61,200 bases of DNA from a virus (IMGVR_UViG_3300023184_009672:1-61200), one strand, 5' to 3'; shown: positions 37,308 through 43,424, counted from the stretch's first letter. Notes: generated by a model not told the origin, from the letters alone. Numbers and translations: made by a program.

Positions 37308-37472
37308 TTAGACAACCTCCACAAGAGTTTCGGAATTAGAATAAGTTCCATTCAACGCATCCAGCATAGCGTTGATTTCAGTATTGGAGTTGAGGTAGTC
37401 GAAGAACGCATTTGCGTCAGCATAAACTTCCTCGCAGGTTTCCGTCGCTAGGGATGTAATTTCGTTTCTCAT
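37308..37472 (-). CDS. hypothetical 54-aa acidic protein
   Basis: 54 aa (MRNEITSLATETCEEVYADA...), helical and acidic. Supported by a promoter at the usual spacing. First gene of a leftward operon of three. Confidence 0.6.
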   Translation of the reverse strand: MRNEITSLATETCEEVYADANAFFDYLNSNTEINAMLDALNGTYSNSETLVEVV

Positions 37473-37478
37473 ACTTAG

Positions 37479-37506
37479 AATATATCACAGATTAGATTTA
37501 GAACAA
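37479..37506 (-). promoter_or_regulatory. leaderless promoter of the 37472 operon (leftward)
   Basis: On the minus strand: -35 TTGTTC (37506-37501), 16-bp spacer, -10 TATATT (37484-37479), six bases to the ATG at 37472. Confidence 0.7.
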
Positions 37507-37580
37507 GGTTTATTTTCATAAAAAGCAGATAGAAGAATCTCTAATAGTAAATAGGAAATAGTCTAATAACAAATAGCCCC

Positions 37581-37616
37581 GATCTTTCTGCTTCATTCAG
37601 TTTTTGCTCTAAAATC
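37581..37616. repeat. GATCTT hairpin repeat, unit 1
   Basis: About 36 bases from GATCTT to AAAATC, with CTTCATTCAGTTTTTG in the middle; the end pairs imperfectly. Next to repeat G. Confidence 0.6.
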
Positions 37617-37621
37617 AGTTC

Positions 37622-37700
37622 GTGTAAGTCGTTGATGGTCAAGCACTTGCGCGCCCACCCTCCCTGCGCTTGTAAGTCGTTGATACTCAGGCTCTTACAA
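37622..37700. repeat. hairpin-centre-hairpin repeat, copy G
   Basis: GTGTAAGTCGTTGATGGTCAA..., centre CACCCTCCCTGCGC, then TGTAAGTCGTTGATACTCAG... In a 360-base gene-free stretch; no rightward promoter follows it. Confidence 0.75.
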
Positions 37701-37832
37701 GAGGTCTCTGAGATTCAAACAACTCGCAGAAAGATAGTAGAAAAATCTTTCACGCAAAAAGTTTTTCCTCTCACCATTTTTCACGGCAAGTCTATAAGTT
37801 TTTTTGTTTAATTTAAAAAGTATATTTTTCAT

Positions 37833-37973
37833 TTAACTCTCGCCCATATCGCGCATATGGTCAGAATCAAGTTCTGCTTGAGTTTCTAAAGCTCGCTCCA
37901 TAGCTTGATCATCCAACATTTTTTTTGCCCATATGTTTAATGTTTTTTGGTCATCGAATATATCATACATCAT
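37833..37973 (-). CDS. hypothetical 46-aa protein
   Basis: 46 aa (MMYDIFDDQKTLNIWAKKML...), acidic. Co-directional with and five bases after the next leftward gene. No family recognised. Confidence 0.5.
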   Translation of the reverse strand: MMYDIFDDQKTLNIWAKKMLDDQAMERALETQAELDSDHMRDMGES

Positions 37974-37978
37974 TTTAT

Positions 37979-38257
37979 TTAGTCTCCTTTGTAGTCTGAA
38001 GTTGCGTTGAAGTCTCCGATGAAACTCATCGTGCCGTTTTTGCGTTCTTCACATTCTTTAAGAAGAGCAGGAGTCATTTCGACTTCGGTCACTTCATCGT
38101 AAAAAGCTATTACGCTTCCAACTCCAGAGATTCTGGAAAGGCATTTTTTGTTAGAGGTTGAATTGAGCATTTCGCAGATTGCGATATGGTTTTTGATTTG
38201 GTAGTATTTTCCTACTACGAGGGATTCGATTGTGTTTTTCATTTCTTTATCTTTCAT
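37979..38257 (-). CDS. hypothetical protein
   Basis: 92 aa (MKDKEMKNTIESLVVGKYYQ...), mixed alpha/beta. The ATG at 38257 is set by its own promoter. No family recognised. Confidence 0.55.
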   Translation of the reverse strand: MKDKEMKNTIESLVVGKYYQIKNHIAICEMLNSTSNKKCLSRISGVGSVIAFYDEVTEVEMTPALLKECEERKNGTMSFIGDFNATSDYKGD

Positions 38258-38264
38258 ACTATTT

Positions 38265-38292
38265 AGTTTATCACAGATTGAGTTTTTTGCAA
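38265..38292 (-). promoter_or_regulatory. promoter of the 38257 gene (leftward)
   Basis: Minus strand: -35 TTGCAA (38292-38287), 16-bp spacer, -10 TAAACT (38270-38265), seven bases to the ATG. Confidence 0.65.
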
Positions 38293-38313
38293 GGTATTTC
38301 TTTGAGTTAAATC

Positions 38314-38517
38314 TCATTGAGCATCAACGGGATACAAACCCTTACGCATATAAATGGTTGTCCATTTACCTTTATCCTCGCCTTCGAGGATTTCAGCAGT
38401 TGCAGTTTTTGTTTTCCAACCAATAGTGGAAGGGAAAAGTTTCACGAGTAATTTCTCGTGGCCATATCTGTATATGTTTTTATTTTCGTATAGTTCAGGA
38501 TTTATTTGTATATTCAT
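38314..38517 (-). CDS. hypothetical protein, related to the 39289 gene
   Basis: 67 aa. TATAEILEGEDKGKWTTIYM resembles TAVVTFLEGIDKDKVGTINL of the gene at 39289-39561. The two genes also share promoter and leader sequence, which is why the ATG at 38517 is preferred over one nine codons upstream. Confidence 0.55.
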   Translation of the reverse strand: MNIQINPELYENKNIYRYGHEKLLVKLFPSTIGWKTKTATAEILEGEDKGKWTTIYMRKGLYPVDAQ

Positions 38518-38565
38518 TTTATTTATTCTTTCTTTCGTTTTCATTTCTTATCTTGTTATAAGTAT

Positions 38566-38593
38566 AGTTTAGCATATTCCAGAGAAAACGCAA
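38566..38593 (-). promoter_or_regulatory. promoter of the 38517 gene (leftward)
   Basis: Minus strand: -35 TTGCGT (38593-38588), 16-bp spacer, -10 TAAACT (38571-38566). Followed by a ~45-base leader beginning near ATAACAAGATAAGAAAT, shared with the 39561 gene, so this one is not leaderless. Confidence 0.65.
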
Positions 38594-38605
38594 CAAAAAT
38601 CTTCA

Positions 38606-38683
38606 TTTAAATTTCATTGATGGACAACGAGTTACAGCCGCAGGGAGGTTGGTGCCGTAAGTCGTTGACTTATAACAATTTAG
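38606..38683. repeat. hairpin-centre-hairpin repeat, copy H (minus orientation)
   Basis: Read on the minus strand it ends in ATTTAAAT 12 bp upstream of the 38593 -35. Centre on the plus strand is GCCGCAGGGAGGTTG. Confidence 0.8.
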
Positions 38684-38686
38684 AGT

Positions 38687-38760
38687 TTATGCGTTCATTC
38701 AGTTTTTGTCTCAAGATCAGTTCTGATCTTTCGCTTTCAGTCATGTTTTGTCATAAGATC
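38687..38760. repeat. GATCTT hairpin repeats, units 2 and 3
   Basis: Unit 2 38687-38718, unit 3 38725-38760 (GATCTT...AAGATC). They lie between inverted repeats H and I. Confidence 0.65.
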
Positions 38761-38767
38761 GAACATC

Positions 38768-38845
38768 TATAAGTCTTTGACTATTAAGAACTTACACAAG
38801 AGCCCTCCCTGCGCTTGTAAGTTGTTGATGGGTAAGCACTTATAA
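38768..38845. repeat. hairpin-centre-hairpin repeat, copy I (plus orientation)
   Basis: TATAAGTCTTTGAC..., centre AGCCCTCCCTGCGC, then TTGTAAGTTGTTGATGGG... Inverted relative to H, with which it brackets two GATCTT hairpins. Confidence 0.75.
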
Positions 38846-38860
38846 TTGGTCAAAAAAGAC

Positions 38861-38892
38861 AAAAAAAATCTGTGAAGTTTTTTTCACAGATT
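38861..38892 (-). terminator. rho-independent terminator of the leftward 39561 operon
   Basis: AATCTGTGAA/TTCACAGATT (10 pairs, 38867-38892). On the minus strand it is followed by a run of Ts (38866-38861). Lies just after the stop at 38946. Confidence 0.8.
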
Positions 38893-38945
38893 CTTGCACC
38901 GAATCTTTATGCAAAAGGTTTTAGCTTTCGCGGTTTTTCTACATT

Positions 38946-39152
38946 TTATTTAGCCTTTGGACCCCAACGCTTTTTAGCAAGTGCTAACTGTTTATCAAGT
39001 TTCGCTAAGGCTTTAGCCTTAACATAGTCTGGATTTTGAAGTTTCCAATCAGCCCAACTCTTTTTGAGTCTAGACCACTTTTGGTTATTATTTTCCCAAC
39101 GCTGTAATTCCCATTCTTGGGAAGTTTGTTTTTTATTCATTTCATTATTCAT
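38946..39152 (-). CDS. hypothetical basic protein
   Basis: 68 aa, tryptophan- and lysine-rich (QEWELQRWENNNQKWSRLKK), helical. No family recognised. Last gene of the leftward operon before the terminator. Confidence 0.55.
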   Translation of the reverse strand: MNNEMNKKQTSQEWELQRWENNNQKWSRLKKSWADWKLQNPDYVKAKALAKLDKQLALAKKRWGPKAK

Positions 39153-39153
39153 T

Positions 39154-39288
39154 TTATTTACTTTCTGGATACAAGGTCAACCGCAATGCGATTAATTCAA
39201 TTAGAATCCGTTTTTCGTTTTGAAGGTTAAGAATCAAGATTTCATTTTTGATTCGTTTAATTTCTTTTTTTAGTTGATGTTGATTCAT
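39154..39288 (-). CDS. 44-aa coiled-coil peptide
   Basis: Amphipathic leucine/isoleucine heptads (QLKKEIKRIKNEILILNLQN). Begins directly after the stop of the upstream gene. No family recognised. Confidence 0.5.
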   Translation of the reverse strand: MNQHQLKKEIKRIKNEILILNLQNEKRILIELIALRLTLYPESK

Positions 39289-39561
39289 TTATTTATTTTC
39301 CTTTACTAGTTTAGCATTGTTAAGGTTGATAGTTCCAACCTTATCTTTATCTATACCTTCAAGGAAGGTTACAACCGCAGTATTTGCAGAAGTTTTATAA
39401 GAAACTTTTACTAAAGTTCCTTCGTAAAGGTATATTTCACCAAAGTATGTTGGTGTATTGTTAGAGTTAGTTATGATGGATTCAGTACTATCCATATTTT
39501 TTCGCATATTTTCACGCATTTGTCTGCGGTGAAAATTCCAATTTATCATTCTATGAGTCAT
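39289..39561 (-). CDS. hypothetical protein, related to the 38314 gene
   Basis: 90 aa. Basic N-terminus (MTHRMINWNFHRRQMRENM) and a C-terminal beta domain with TFLEGIDKDKVGTINL, related to the 38314 gene. First gene of a leftward operon, behind a long leader. Confidence 0.55.
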   Translation of the reverse strand: MTHRMINWNFHRRQMRENMRKNMDSTESIITNSNNTPTYFGEIYLYEGTLVKVSYKTSANTAVVTFLEGIDKDKVGTINLNNAKLVKENK

Positions 39562-39607
39562 TTTATTTATTTTCTTTCTTTGTTATTTCTTATCTTGTTA
39601 TAGTTAT

Positions 39608-39635
39608 AGTTTAGCATATTTCAGCCGAATTGCAA
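39608..39635 (-). promoter_or_regulatory. promoter of the 39561 operon (leftward)
   Basis: Minus strand: -35 TTGCAA (39635-39630), 16-bp spacer, -10 TAAACT (39613-39608). The -10 includes the TAA stop of the gene at 39611-39823. Confidence 0.7.
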
Positions 39636-39823
39636 GCGATTTCTTCAATTTGTTTTTCGTTGACCATCATACAGTTATGATGAGCGAGTGAAACTTTTTG
39701 TTGATATTTCTCAAAAATTTGGTCAATTCTTTTTGCAGTTTCTTCATTTGCTTTTTTCATATCAGCGGAGACTTTTTCAAGGTTTGCGATTAGGATTTCA
39801 TACTTGGTTAATTTCTTATTCAT
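39611..39823 (-). CDS. coiled-coil protein, paralogue of the 42205 gene
   Basis: 70 aa. MNKKLTKYEILIANLEKVSA matches MKNKLSKFETLLANLEKASA of the leftward gene at 42205-42378. Helical throughout. Supported by a promoter with six-base spacing. Confidence 0.6.
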   Translation of the reverse strand: MNKKLTKYEILIANLEKVSADMKKANEETAKRIDQIFEKYQQKVSLAHHNCMMVNEKQIEEIACNSAEIC

Positions 39824-39829
39824 AGATAC

Positions 39830-39857
39830 AGTTTAGCATATTTCAGAAGAAATGCAA
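39830..39857 (-). promoter_or_regulatory. leaderless promoter of the 39823 gene (leftward)
   Basis: Minus strand: -35 TTGCAT (39857-39852), 16-bp spacer, -10 TAAACT (39835-39830), six bases to the ATG. Confidence 0.75.
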
Positions 39858-39869
39858 CATATTTCTTCA

Positions 39870-39947
39870 TTTAAATCTCGTTCACCATCAACGAGTTACA
39901 GCTGCAGGGAGGTCGCTTTTGTAAGTCGTTAATGATTAAGGATTTAG
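39870..39947. repeat. hairpin-centre-hairpin repeat, copy J (minus orientation)
   Basis: Starts 12 bp upstream of the 39857 -35. Contains CTCGTTCACCATCAACGAG and GCAGGGAGGTCGC. Nearly identical to copy K over its first ~70 bases. Confidence 0.8.
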
Positions 39948-39982
39948 GTTTTTTGCTTTTATTCAGTTTGTGCCGTAAGATC
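39948..39982. repeat. GATCTT hairpin repeat, unit 4
   Basis: TTTTGCTTTTATTCAGTTTG...GTAAGATC. Ends one base before tRNA-Thr. Confidence 0.6.
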
Positions 39983-40054
39983 AGCCAGAAATCGGATTCG
40001 AACCGATGACCTACGGTTTACAAAACCGTTGCACTACCGCTGTGCTATTCTGGC
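39983..40054 (-). tRNA. tRNA-Thr (TGT)
   Basis: Minus strand, 72 bases. Acceptor GCCAGAA/TTCTGGC, D arm GCAC/GTGC, anticodon stem ACGGT/ACCGT with loop TTTGTAA, T arm ATCGG TTCGAAT CCGAT, discriminator T. Directly abuts a GATCTT repeat. CCA not encoded. Confidence 0.92.
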
Positions 40055-40065
40055 AAAATTATATT

Positions 40066-40305
40066 TTAATTATTGGTGTGATAATCGTAACCACCAGCCT
40101 TGTAAAGCCACCAAACGAAAGTATTTTCTTCGTAAGGATTGTTGAACTTTTCCCATCCTTCATCATTGAATCCATCATTGTAAGCTTTGAATTCAGAAAG
40201 ATCCCATTTCTTTGATTCTCCAAATTGCATCCATTCTTTTTGGTTCATTATTTTATTTATTTCATTTTCCAAGGTTTCAACATCTGAATTGATTTCTAAT
40301 TTCAT
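40066..40305 (-). CDS. hypothetical protein
   Basis: 79 aa. WDLSEFKAYNDGFNDEGWEKFNNPYEENTF is a tryptophan/aspartate-rich segment, perhaps of a small conserved family (GxxDG...NPY), but I cannot name it. Promoter with six-base spacing. Confidence 0.6.
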   Translation of the reverse strand: MKLEINSDVETLENEINKIMNQKEWMQFGESKKWDLSEFKAYNDGFNDEGWEKFNNPYEENTFVWWLYKAGGYDYHTNN

Positions 40306-40311
40306 GTTTTT

Positions 40312-40339
40312 ATTCTATCATATTTTTAACTTATCGCAA
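40312..40339 (-). promoter_or_regulatory. leaderless promoter of the 40305 gene (leftward)
   Basis: Minus strand: -35 TTGCGA (40339-40334), 16-bp spacer, -10 TAGAAT (40317-40312), six bases to the ATG. Confidence 0.75.
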
Positions 40340-40351
40340 GATATTTCTTCA

Positions 40352-40430
40352 TTTAAATCTCGTTCACCATCAACGAGTTACAGCCGCAGGGAGGTCGCTT
40401 TTGTAAGTCGTTGTGTTAGAACAACTTACA
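40352..40430. repeat. hairpin-centre-hairpin repeat, copy K (minus orientation)
   Basis: Starts 12 bp upstream of the 40339 -35. Near-identical to copy J for ~70 bases, then diverges with TTGTGTTAGAACAA. Confidence 0.8.
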
Positions 40431-40441
40431 TCAGCTTATTT

Positions 40442-40819
40442 TTAGAACGCTGTAAAAGTCATTTGCGTAGATTCATCTAAAGTATTTTGAGAAGGCTTAA
40501 AGAAGATAACTTGGTTATTTATTTTATCTATTGAAACTCCTTTTGGCAAAGATGAGAAGTTTCCTTCGTCATCCGTTCCGATGACCAAAGCTTTTCCAGC
40601 AAAAGGTTGAGAGTGAAGCCCAAACTTAAAGTAAGCTTGAGATTCTTTGTCTTTCAACAAACCTTCGTCATCTAAAACCATATCAATTCCATCTTGTAGA
40701 TTTGTTATGGTAATTATATTACAACCTAGCAAAGAATAGATTGTTTGAAGTTTAGTATCTACTAAAGTGACATTTAGTATAGTTTCGGTGAATGGGTCAA
40801 TGAGGATTGCTTTGATCAT
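40442..40819 (-). CDS. DUF3846-like protein
   Basis: 125 aa. MIKAILIDPFTETI, IYSLLGCNIITI, MVLDDEGLLKD and AGKALVIGTDDEGNF are the expected blocks of this small uncharacterised family found in phages and plasmids. Second gene of the operon starting at 41046. Confidence 0.7.
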   Translation of the reverse strand: MIKAILIDPFTETILNVTLVDTKLQTIYSLLGCNIITITNLQDGIDMVLDDEGLLKDKESQAYFKFGLHSQPFAGKALVIGTDDEGNFSSLPKGVSIDKINNQVIFFKPSQNTLDESTQMTFTAF

Positions 40820-40836
40820 ATTTTTATTTTCTTTCT

Positions 40837-41046
40837 TTATTTGTAGGTTACGAAGTTTTGATTTTCTTTTCTCAGTTCGATTGTTGGAGGCATATCTGCC
40901 ATAGGTGCACCATTTACAACACCATTCAGAATCTCAAGAGTTTGGTGAGTTTGTTTTCCCATTGTATAGATGAGAAAAAACCCATAGGCAAAAAGCCCAA
41001 GGATAAAGATTCCGTGCATTGTTTTTTCAGTTATTGTTTTATTCAT
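40837..41046 (-). CDS. small membrane protein
   Basis: 69 aa. One hydrophobic helix (GIFILGLFAYGFFLIYTM) and a polar C-terminus. Start set by promoter spacing. Function unknown. Confidence 0.55.
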   Translation of the reverse strand: MNKTITEKTMHGIFILGLFAYGFFLIYTMGKQTHQTLEILNGVVNGAPMADMPPTIELRKENQNFVTYK

Positions 41047-41052
41047 AGATTT

Positions 41053-41080
41053 ATTCTATCACATTTTAGGATTATCACAA
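41053..41080 (-). promoter_or_regulatory. leaderless promoter of the 41046 operon (leftward)
   Basis: Minus strand: -35 TTGTGA (41080-41075), 16-bp spacer, -10 TAGAAT (41058-41053), six bases to the ATG. Confidence 0.75.
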
Positions 41081-41091
41081 GATATTTTTAC

Positions 41092-41171
41092 ATTTAAATT
41101 TCATTGACCATCAACAAGTTGCAGCTGCAGGGAGGAGGCTTATATAAGTAGTTGATATATAGAGACTTAGA
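41092..41171. repeat. hairpin-centre-hairpin repeat, copy M (minus orientation)
   Basis: Starts 11-12 bp upstream of the 41080 -35 with ATTTAAATTTCATTGACCATCAAC; centre GCTGCAGGGAGGAGG. Confidence 0.8.
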
Positions 41172-41173
41172 TT

Positions 41174-41247
41174 ATATGCGTTCATTCATGTTTTGTCCTA
41201 AGATCGTTTTCGATCTTTTGCCTTTCATCAGTTTTGTCGCTAAGATC
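41174..41247. repeat. GATCTT hairpin repeats, units 5 and 6
   Basis: Unit 5 41174-41205, unit 6 41212-41247 (GATCTT...TAAGATC), joined by CGTTTTCG, bracketed by inverted repeats M and L. Confidence 0.7.
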
Positions 41248-41254
41248 GAGCATG

Positions 41255-41331
41255 CCTAAGTCGTTAGCTATTAGGCACTTACGGAAGCGCCCTCCCTGCA
41301 TGCGTAAGTCCTTGATAGGCAGGCACTTACA
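41255..41331. repeat. hairpin-centre-hairpin repeat, copy L (plus orientation)
   Basis: CCTAAGTCGTTAGC..., centre GCGCCCTCCCTGCATGCG, then TAAGTCCTTGATAGG... Lies 20 bases past the stop of the leftward SleB-like gene. Confidence 0.75.
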
Positions 41332-41351
41332 TGCAGTAGGCTAGCTTATCG

Positions 41352-41729
41352 CTACAGCTTGTAGAACTTATGGTGCTGTATGACTGCTACCAGCTTAGTG
41401 TCCTTAGCCCACTTAGGCGAGACGCTCACAGCGTGGTAGTGATTAGCACCCTTGACGATGTCGGGCATCTGCTTGTGCAGTACAAGGTCAGCAAGATACA
41501 GAGCATCCTTGCCTTGTCTAGTAGCTAGTAGCTTACGCTTGGATGACTCACTCACCTTACCATTCCAGAAGCTGAACTGCTTAGGTGATAGGCACACCTG
41601 CATAGGTGTCTGCTTGCGCTGTATGGTGCGTGTCTGTATGACACTAGCAACACCAGCCATACCCTCGAAGCCCTCGCCTCTCGCCTCGCCTAGTAAGGTC
41701 AACGCTATGATGAGTAGTTCAGCGGTCAT
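41352..41729 (-). CDS. SleB-like cell-wall hydrolase
   Basis: 125 aa. ALTLLGEARGEGFEGMAGVASVIQTR, VCLSPKQFSFWN, GANHYHAVSVSPKW and the terminal HHKFYKL are the conserved blocks of the SleB/Hydrolase_2 family of peptidoglycan lytic enzymes; the first glutamate is the likely catalyst. No signal peptide, so it may serve as an endolysin. ATG 41729 follows GGGAG. Higher GC than most of the window. Confidence 0.8.
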   Translation of the reverse strand: MTAELLIIALTLLGEARGEGFEGMAGVASVIQTRTIQRKQTPMQVCLSPKQFSFWNGKVSESSKRKLLATRQGKDALYLADLVLHKQMPDIVKGANHYHAVSVSPKWAKDTKLVAVIQHHKFYKL

Positions 41730-41733
41730 ACTA

Positions 41734-42153
41734 TTACTCTCTCCCACTACTTACTGCACCGCAGTAATCAGAAGGTTTCTCTGCTGTGATCGTGCCGAAT
41801 CCGTAGGTATCGTTAGAGACAGAGGTACGAAGGAATCGCCCATCAATGATGTTGTCGAATTGACCTTGTGCCTTGATCTTCGCAAGGCTCATCAATCCAC
41901 CCTTCATTCCCTTTGCGTTTATCTTGTTGCATAGGGAGTGTAGAGCAATCTTGACGAGAGCGTGTAAGACTGCATCGGGTTGAGCGTAGAAGTAAAACGC
42001 TTTGCCGTTGCCCATATCGTGCAACTGCCCATTAGTCGCACCCCAGTTGTATAGGGCATTGTGGAATGAGGTAATGCGACCCTTGCCACCTTCCAAGAGG
42101 AAAGCAGTCGTTTCGCCGAATGATTGTTTGGTGATGTTTAGTTGGTTTTTCAT
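41734..42153 (-). CDS. hypothetical protein, paralogue of the 32544 gene
   Basis: 139 aa. LYNWGATNGQLHDMG and FLRTSVSNDTYGFGTITAEK align with the rightward gene at 32544. The ATG at 42153 is set by the promoter; it reads into the hydrolase gene. Function unknown. Confidence 0.65.
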   Translation of the reverse strand: MKNQLNITKQSFGETTAFLLEGGKGRITSFHNALYNWGATNGQLHDMGNGKAFYFYAQPDAVLHALVKIALHSLCNKINAKGMKGGLMSLAKIKAQGQFDNIIDGRFLRTSVSNDTYGFGTITAEKPSDYCGAVSSGRE

Positions 42154-42160
42154 AGTGTGT

Positions 42161-42189
42161 ATATTATCCTTTTCGATTGGTTTCGTCAA
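42161..42189 (-). promoter_or_regulatory. promoter of the 42153 operon (leftward)
   Basis: Minus strand: -35 TTGACG (42189-42184), 17-bp spacer, -10 TAATAT (42166-42161), seven bases to the ATG. Confidence 0.7.
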
Positions 42190-42204
42190 TGGTTATTTTC
42201 TGAG

Positions 42205-42378
42205 TTACTCGCAAGCGTGGCTGAGATCGCTAGGCTCATAGATTTTCAGCATCTCCTCACGCTTCGAAGAATACGCTTCAGAGACTTTTAGGAAAGACTC
42301 ACAAGCCTTAGCGTGATTCGCAGAGGCTTTTTCGAGGTTAGCGAGGAGGGTTTCGAACTTACTTAATTTATTTTTCAT
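42205..42378 (-). CDS. coiled-coil protein, paralogue of the 39611 gene
   Basis: 57 aa. MKNKLSKFETLLANLEKASA parallels the start of the 39611 gene. Both genes sit behind a promoter and a hairpin-centre-hairpin repeat, so the whole unit may have been duplicated. Confidence 0.6.
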   Translation of the reverse strand: MKNKLSKFETLLANLEKASANHAKACESFLKVSEAYSSKREEMLKIYEPSDLSHACE

Positions 42379-42384
42379 ACAAGT

Positions 42385-42412
42385 AGTCTATCATATTAGA
42401 GAAAAAAAACAA
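42385..42412 (-). promoter_or_regulatory. leaderless promoter of the 42378 gene (leftward)
   Basis: Minus strand: -35 TTGTTT (42412-42407), 16-bp spacer, -10 TAGACT (42390-42385), six bases to the ATG. Confidence 0.7.
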
Positions 42413-42422
42413 CATATTTCTT

Positions 42423-42499
42423 CATTTAAATTTCACTGACCATCAACGAGTTACGACGCAAGGGAGGGCTCTCTCCTAAGTCTTTGATAGTCAAGCGTG
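42423..42499. repeat. hairpin-centre-hairpin repeat, copy O (minus orientation)
   Basis: Starts 11 bp upstream of the 42412 -35 with ATTTAAATTTCACTGACCATCAACG; centre GACGCAAGGGAGGGC. Confidence 0.8.
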
Positions 42500-42500
42500 T

Positions 42501-42578
42501 GATCTTTTGCTTTCATTCAGGTTTTGTCGCAAGATCGATTACGATCTTTAGCCTTCCTTCATGTTTTGTCCTAAGATC
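42501..42578. repeat. GATCTT hairpin repeats, units 7 and 8
   Basis: Unit 7 42501-42536, unit 8 42543-42578, each GATCTT...AAGATC with a CATTCAGGTTTTGTC-like middle. Between repeats O and N. Confidence 0.7.
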
Positions 42579-42584
42579 GACACA

Positions 42585-42632
42585 GAATAGCTTATTGATT
42601 ATCAATGACTTGCGTAACAACCCCCCTATTTT
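42585..42632. repeat. hairpin-centre-hairpin repeat, copy N (truncated)
   Basis: AGCTTATTGATTATCAATGACTTGCG followed by AACCCCCCTA: left half plus a degenerate centre; the right hairpin is missing. Last copy before the late region. Confidence 0.55.
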
Positions 42633-42850
42633 TGAAAAAAACTGACTGAAGCTAATGCTAAATGGTGCGAGGGGGTATCAACATCATTCTCCCCATAACA
42701 ATAAAAGTATTATTATATATAGGTTATACTCTACCTTTATTTTAAAATCATTTTAAAACAACTATAAGCTAGAATCTTTTCAAATTAAAAAAATCCACGG
42801 GGCTATTTATTTATATAACCCTTTTTATATATATTAAAAAACATACTATA
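42633..42850. other. boundary between accessory and late regions
   Basis: No gene seen. Very AT-rich, with a short GGG.TAT/ATA.CCC stem followed by five Ts near 42797-42830 that might act as a weak terminator. Gene direction changes here from leftward to rightward. Confidence 0.4.
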
Positions 42851-42856
42851 GTGTAA
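42851..42856 (+). promoter_or_regulatory. candidate late promoter motif GTGTAA
   Basis: CTATAGTGTAATAA, 17 bases before the ATG at 42868 counted from its first base. Confidence 0.5.
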
Positions 42857-42867
42857 TAACAATTACT

Positions 42868-43089
42868 ATGAAAATGAATTTAAAAGCAATAACACTAACA
42901 GTTATACTAGGTAGTTTACTCTACTTATTATCTCACTATAAAAACAATAAAACAGAAATTATAACTAACCAAAAGGATCAAACAAAAATCATTGATAAAA
43001 AGCCCTCAGAATTAGCCGCGCCCAAGGTTTATATTTCTACTTTGCCCCAAAATGGATTAGAGGTAGGAGGGAATTGGAAAAGTAGATGA
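42868..43089 (+). CDS. small membrane-anchored protein
   Basis: 73 aa. N-terminal helix (AITLTVILGSLLYLLSHY) then a polar, periplasm-like part. Could be a spanin-type or virion-associated protein; undecided. First gene of the late block. Confidence 0.5.
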   Translation: MKMNLKAITLTVILGSLLYLLSHYKNNKTEIITNQKDQTKIIDKKPSELAAPKVYISTLPQNGLEVGGNWKSR

Positions 43090-43424
43090 TAAAACATATA
43101 AAAGATATAGTTCAAGGCAAAGCTAAAATTGGAGATGGTAGATCTTCTCAATGGCCCACTATAAGAAAAAAACATTTAAAAAATCAACCAAAATGCGCAG
43201 TTTGTGGTGGTGATAAAACTTTAGAAGTTCATCATATAAAACCATTTAATGAACATCCAGAATTAGAATTAGATTTAAATAATCTTATAACTCTATGTGA
43301 AAGCAAAAATAATGGTGTTACTTGTCATCTTTTATTTGGTCATTTAGGTAACTATAAAACTATTAATCCAAATGTATTAGAAGATGTAGCTATTTGGTTT
43401 AAAAAAATAACAGAAAGATCATAA
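43086..43424 (+). CDS. HNH endonuclease
   Basis: 112 aa. CAVCGGDKTLEVHHIKPF, then LDLNNLITLCE, then CHLLFGH is the zinc-bound beta-beta-alpha HNH motif. HNH proteins next to terminases often assist packaging cleavage in siphophages; here it lies 7 kb from TerL, so a homing or free-standing nuclease is also possible. ATGA overlap with the previous gene. Confidence 0.85.
   Translation: MIKHIKDIVQGKAKIGDGRSSQWPTIRKKHLKNQPKCAVCGGDKTLEVHHIKPFNEHPELELDLNNLITLCESKNNGVTCHLLFGHLGNYKTINPNVLEDVAIWFKKITERS

Noticed and set aside
41452-41934. Rightward 160-aa frame across the SleB-like gene
   Set aside because: It lies opposite a clear hydrolase and its upstream neighbour, and has low-complexity cysteine-rich composition with no start signals.
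29319-42632. CRISPR array
   Set aside because: The repeats are hundreds to thousands of bases apart, occur in both orientations, have internal structure and are separated by genes; there are no spacers of uniform length and no cas genes.
29319-42632. Integron attC sites with gene cassettes
   Set aside because: The hairpin-flanked, one-gene units resemble cassettes, but the GTTGATG/CATCAAC ends do not fit the attC R-box consensus, orientation is mixed, each gene has its own promoter, and no integrase is seen in the window.
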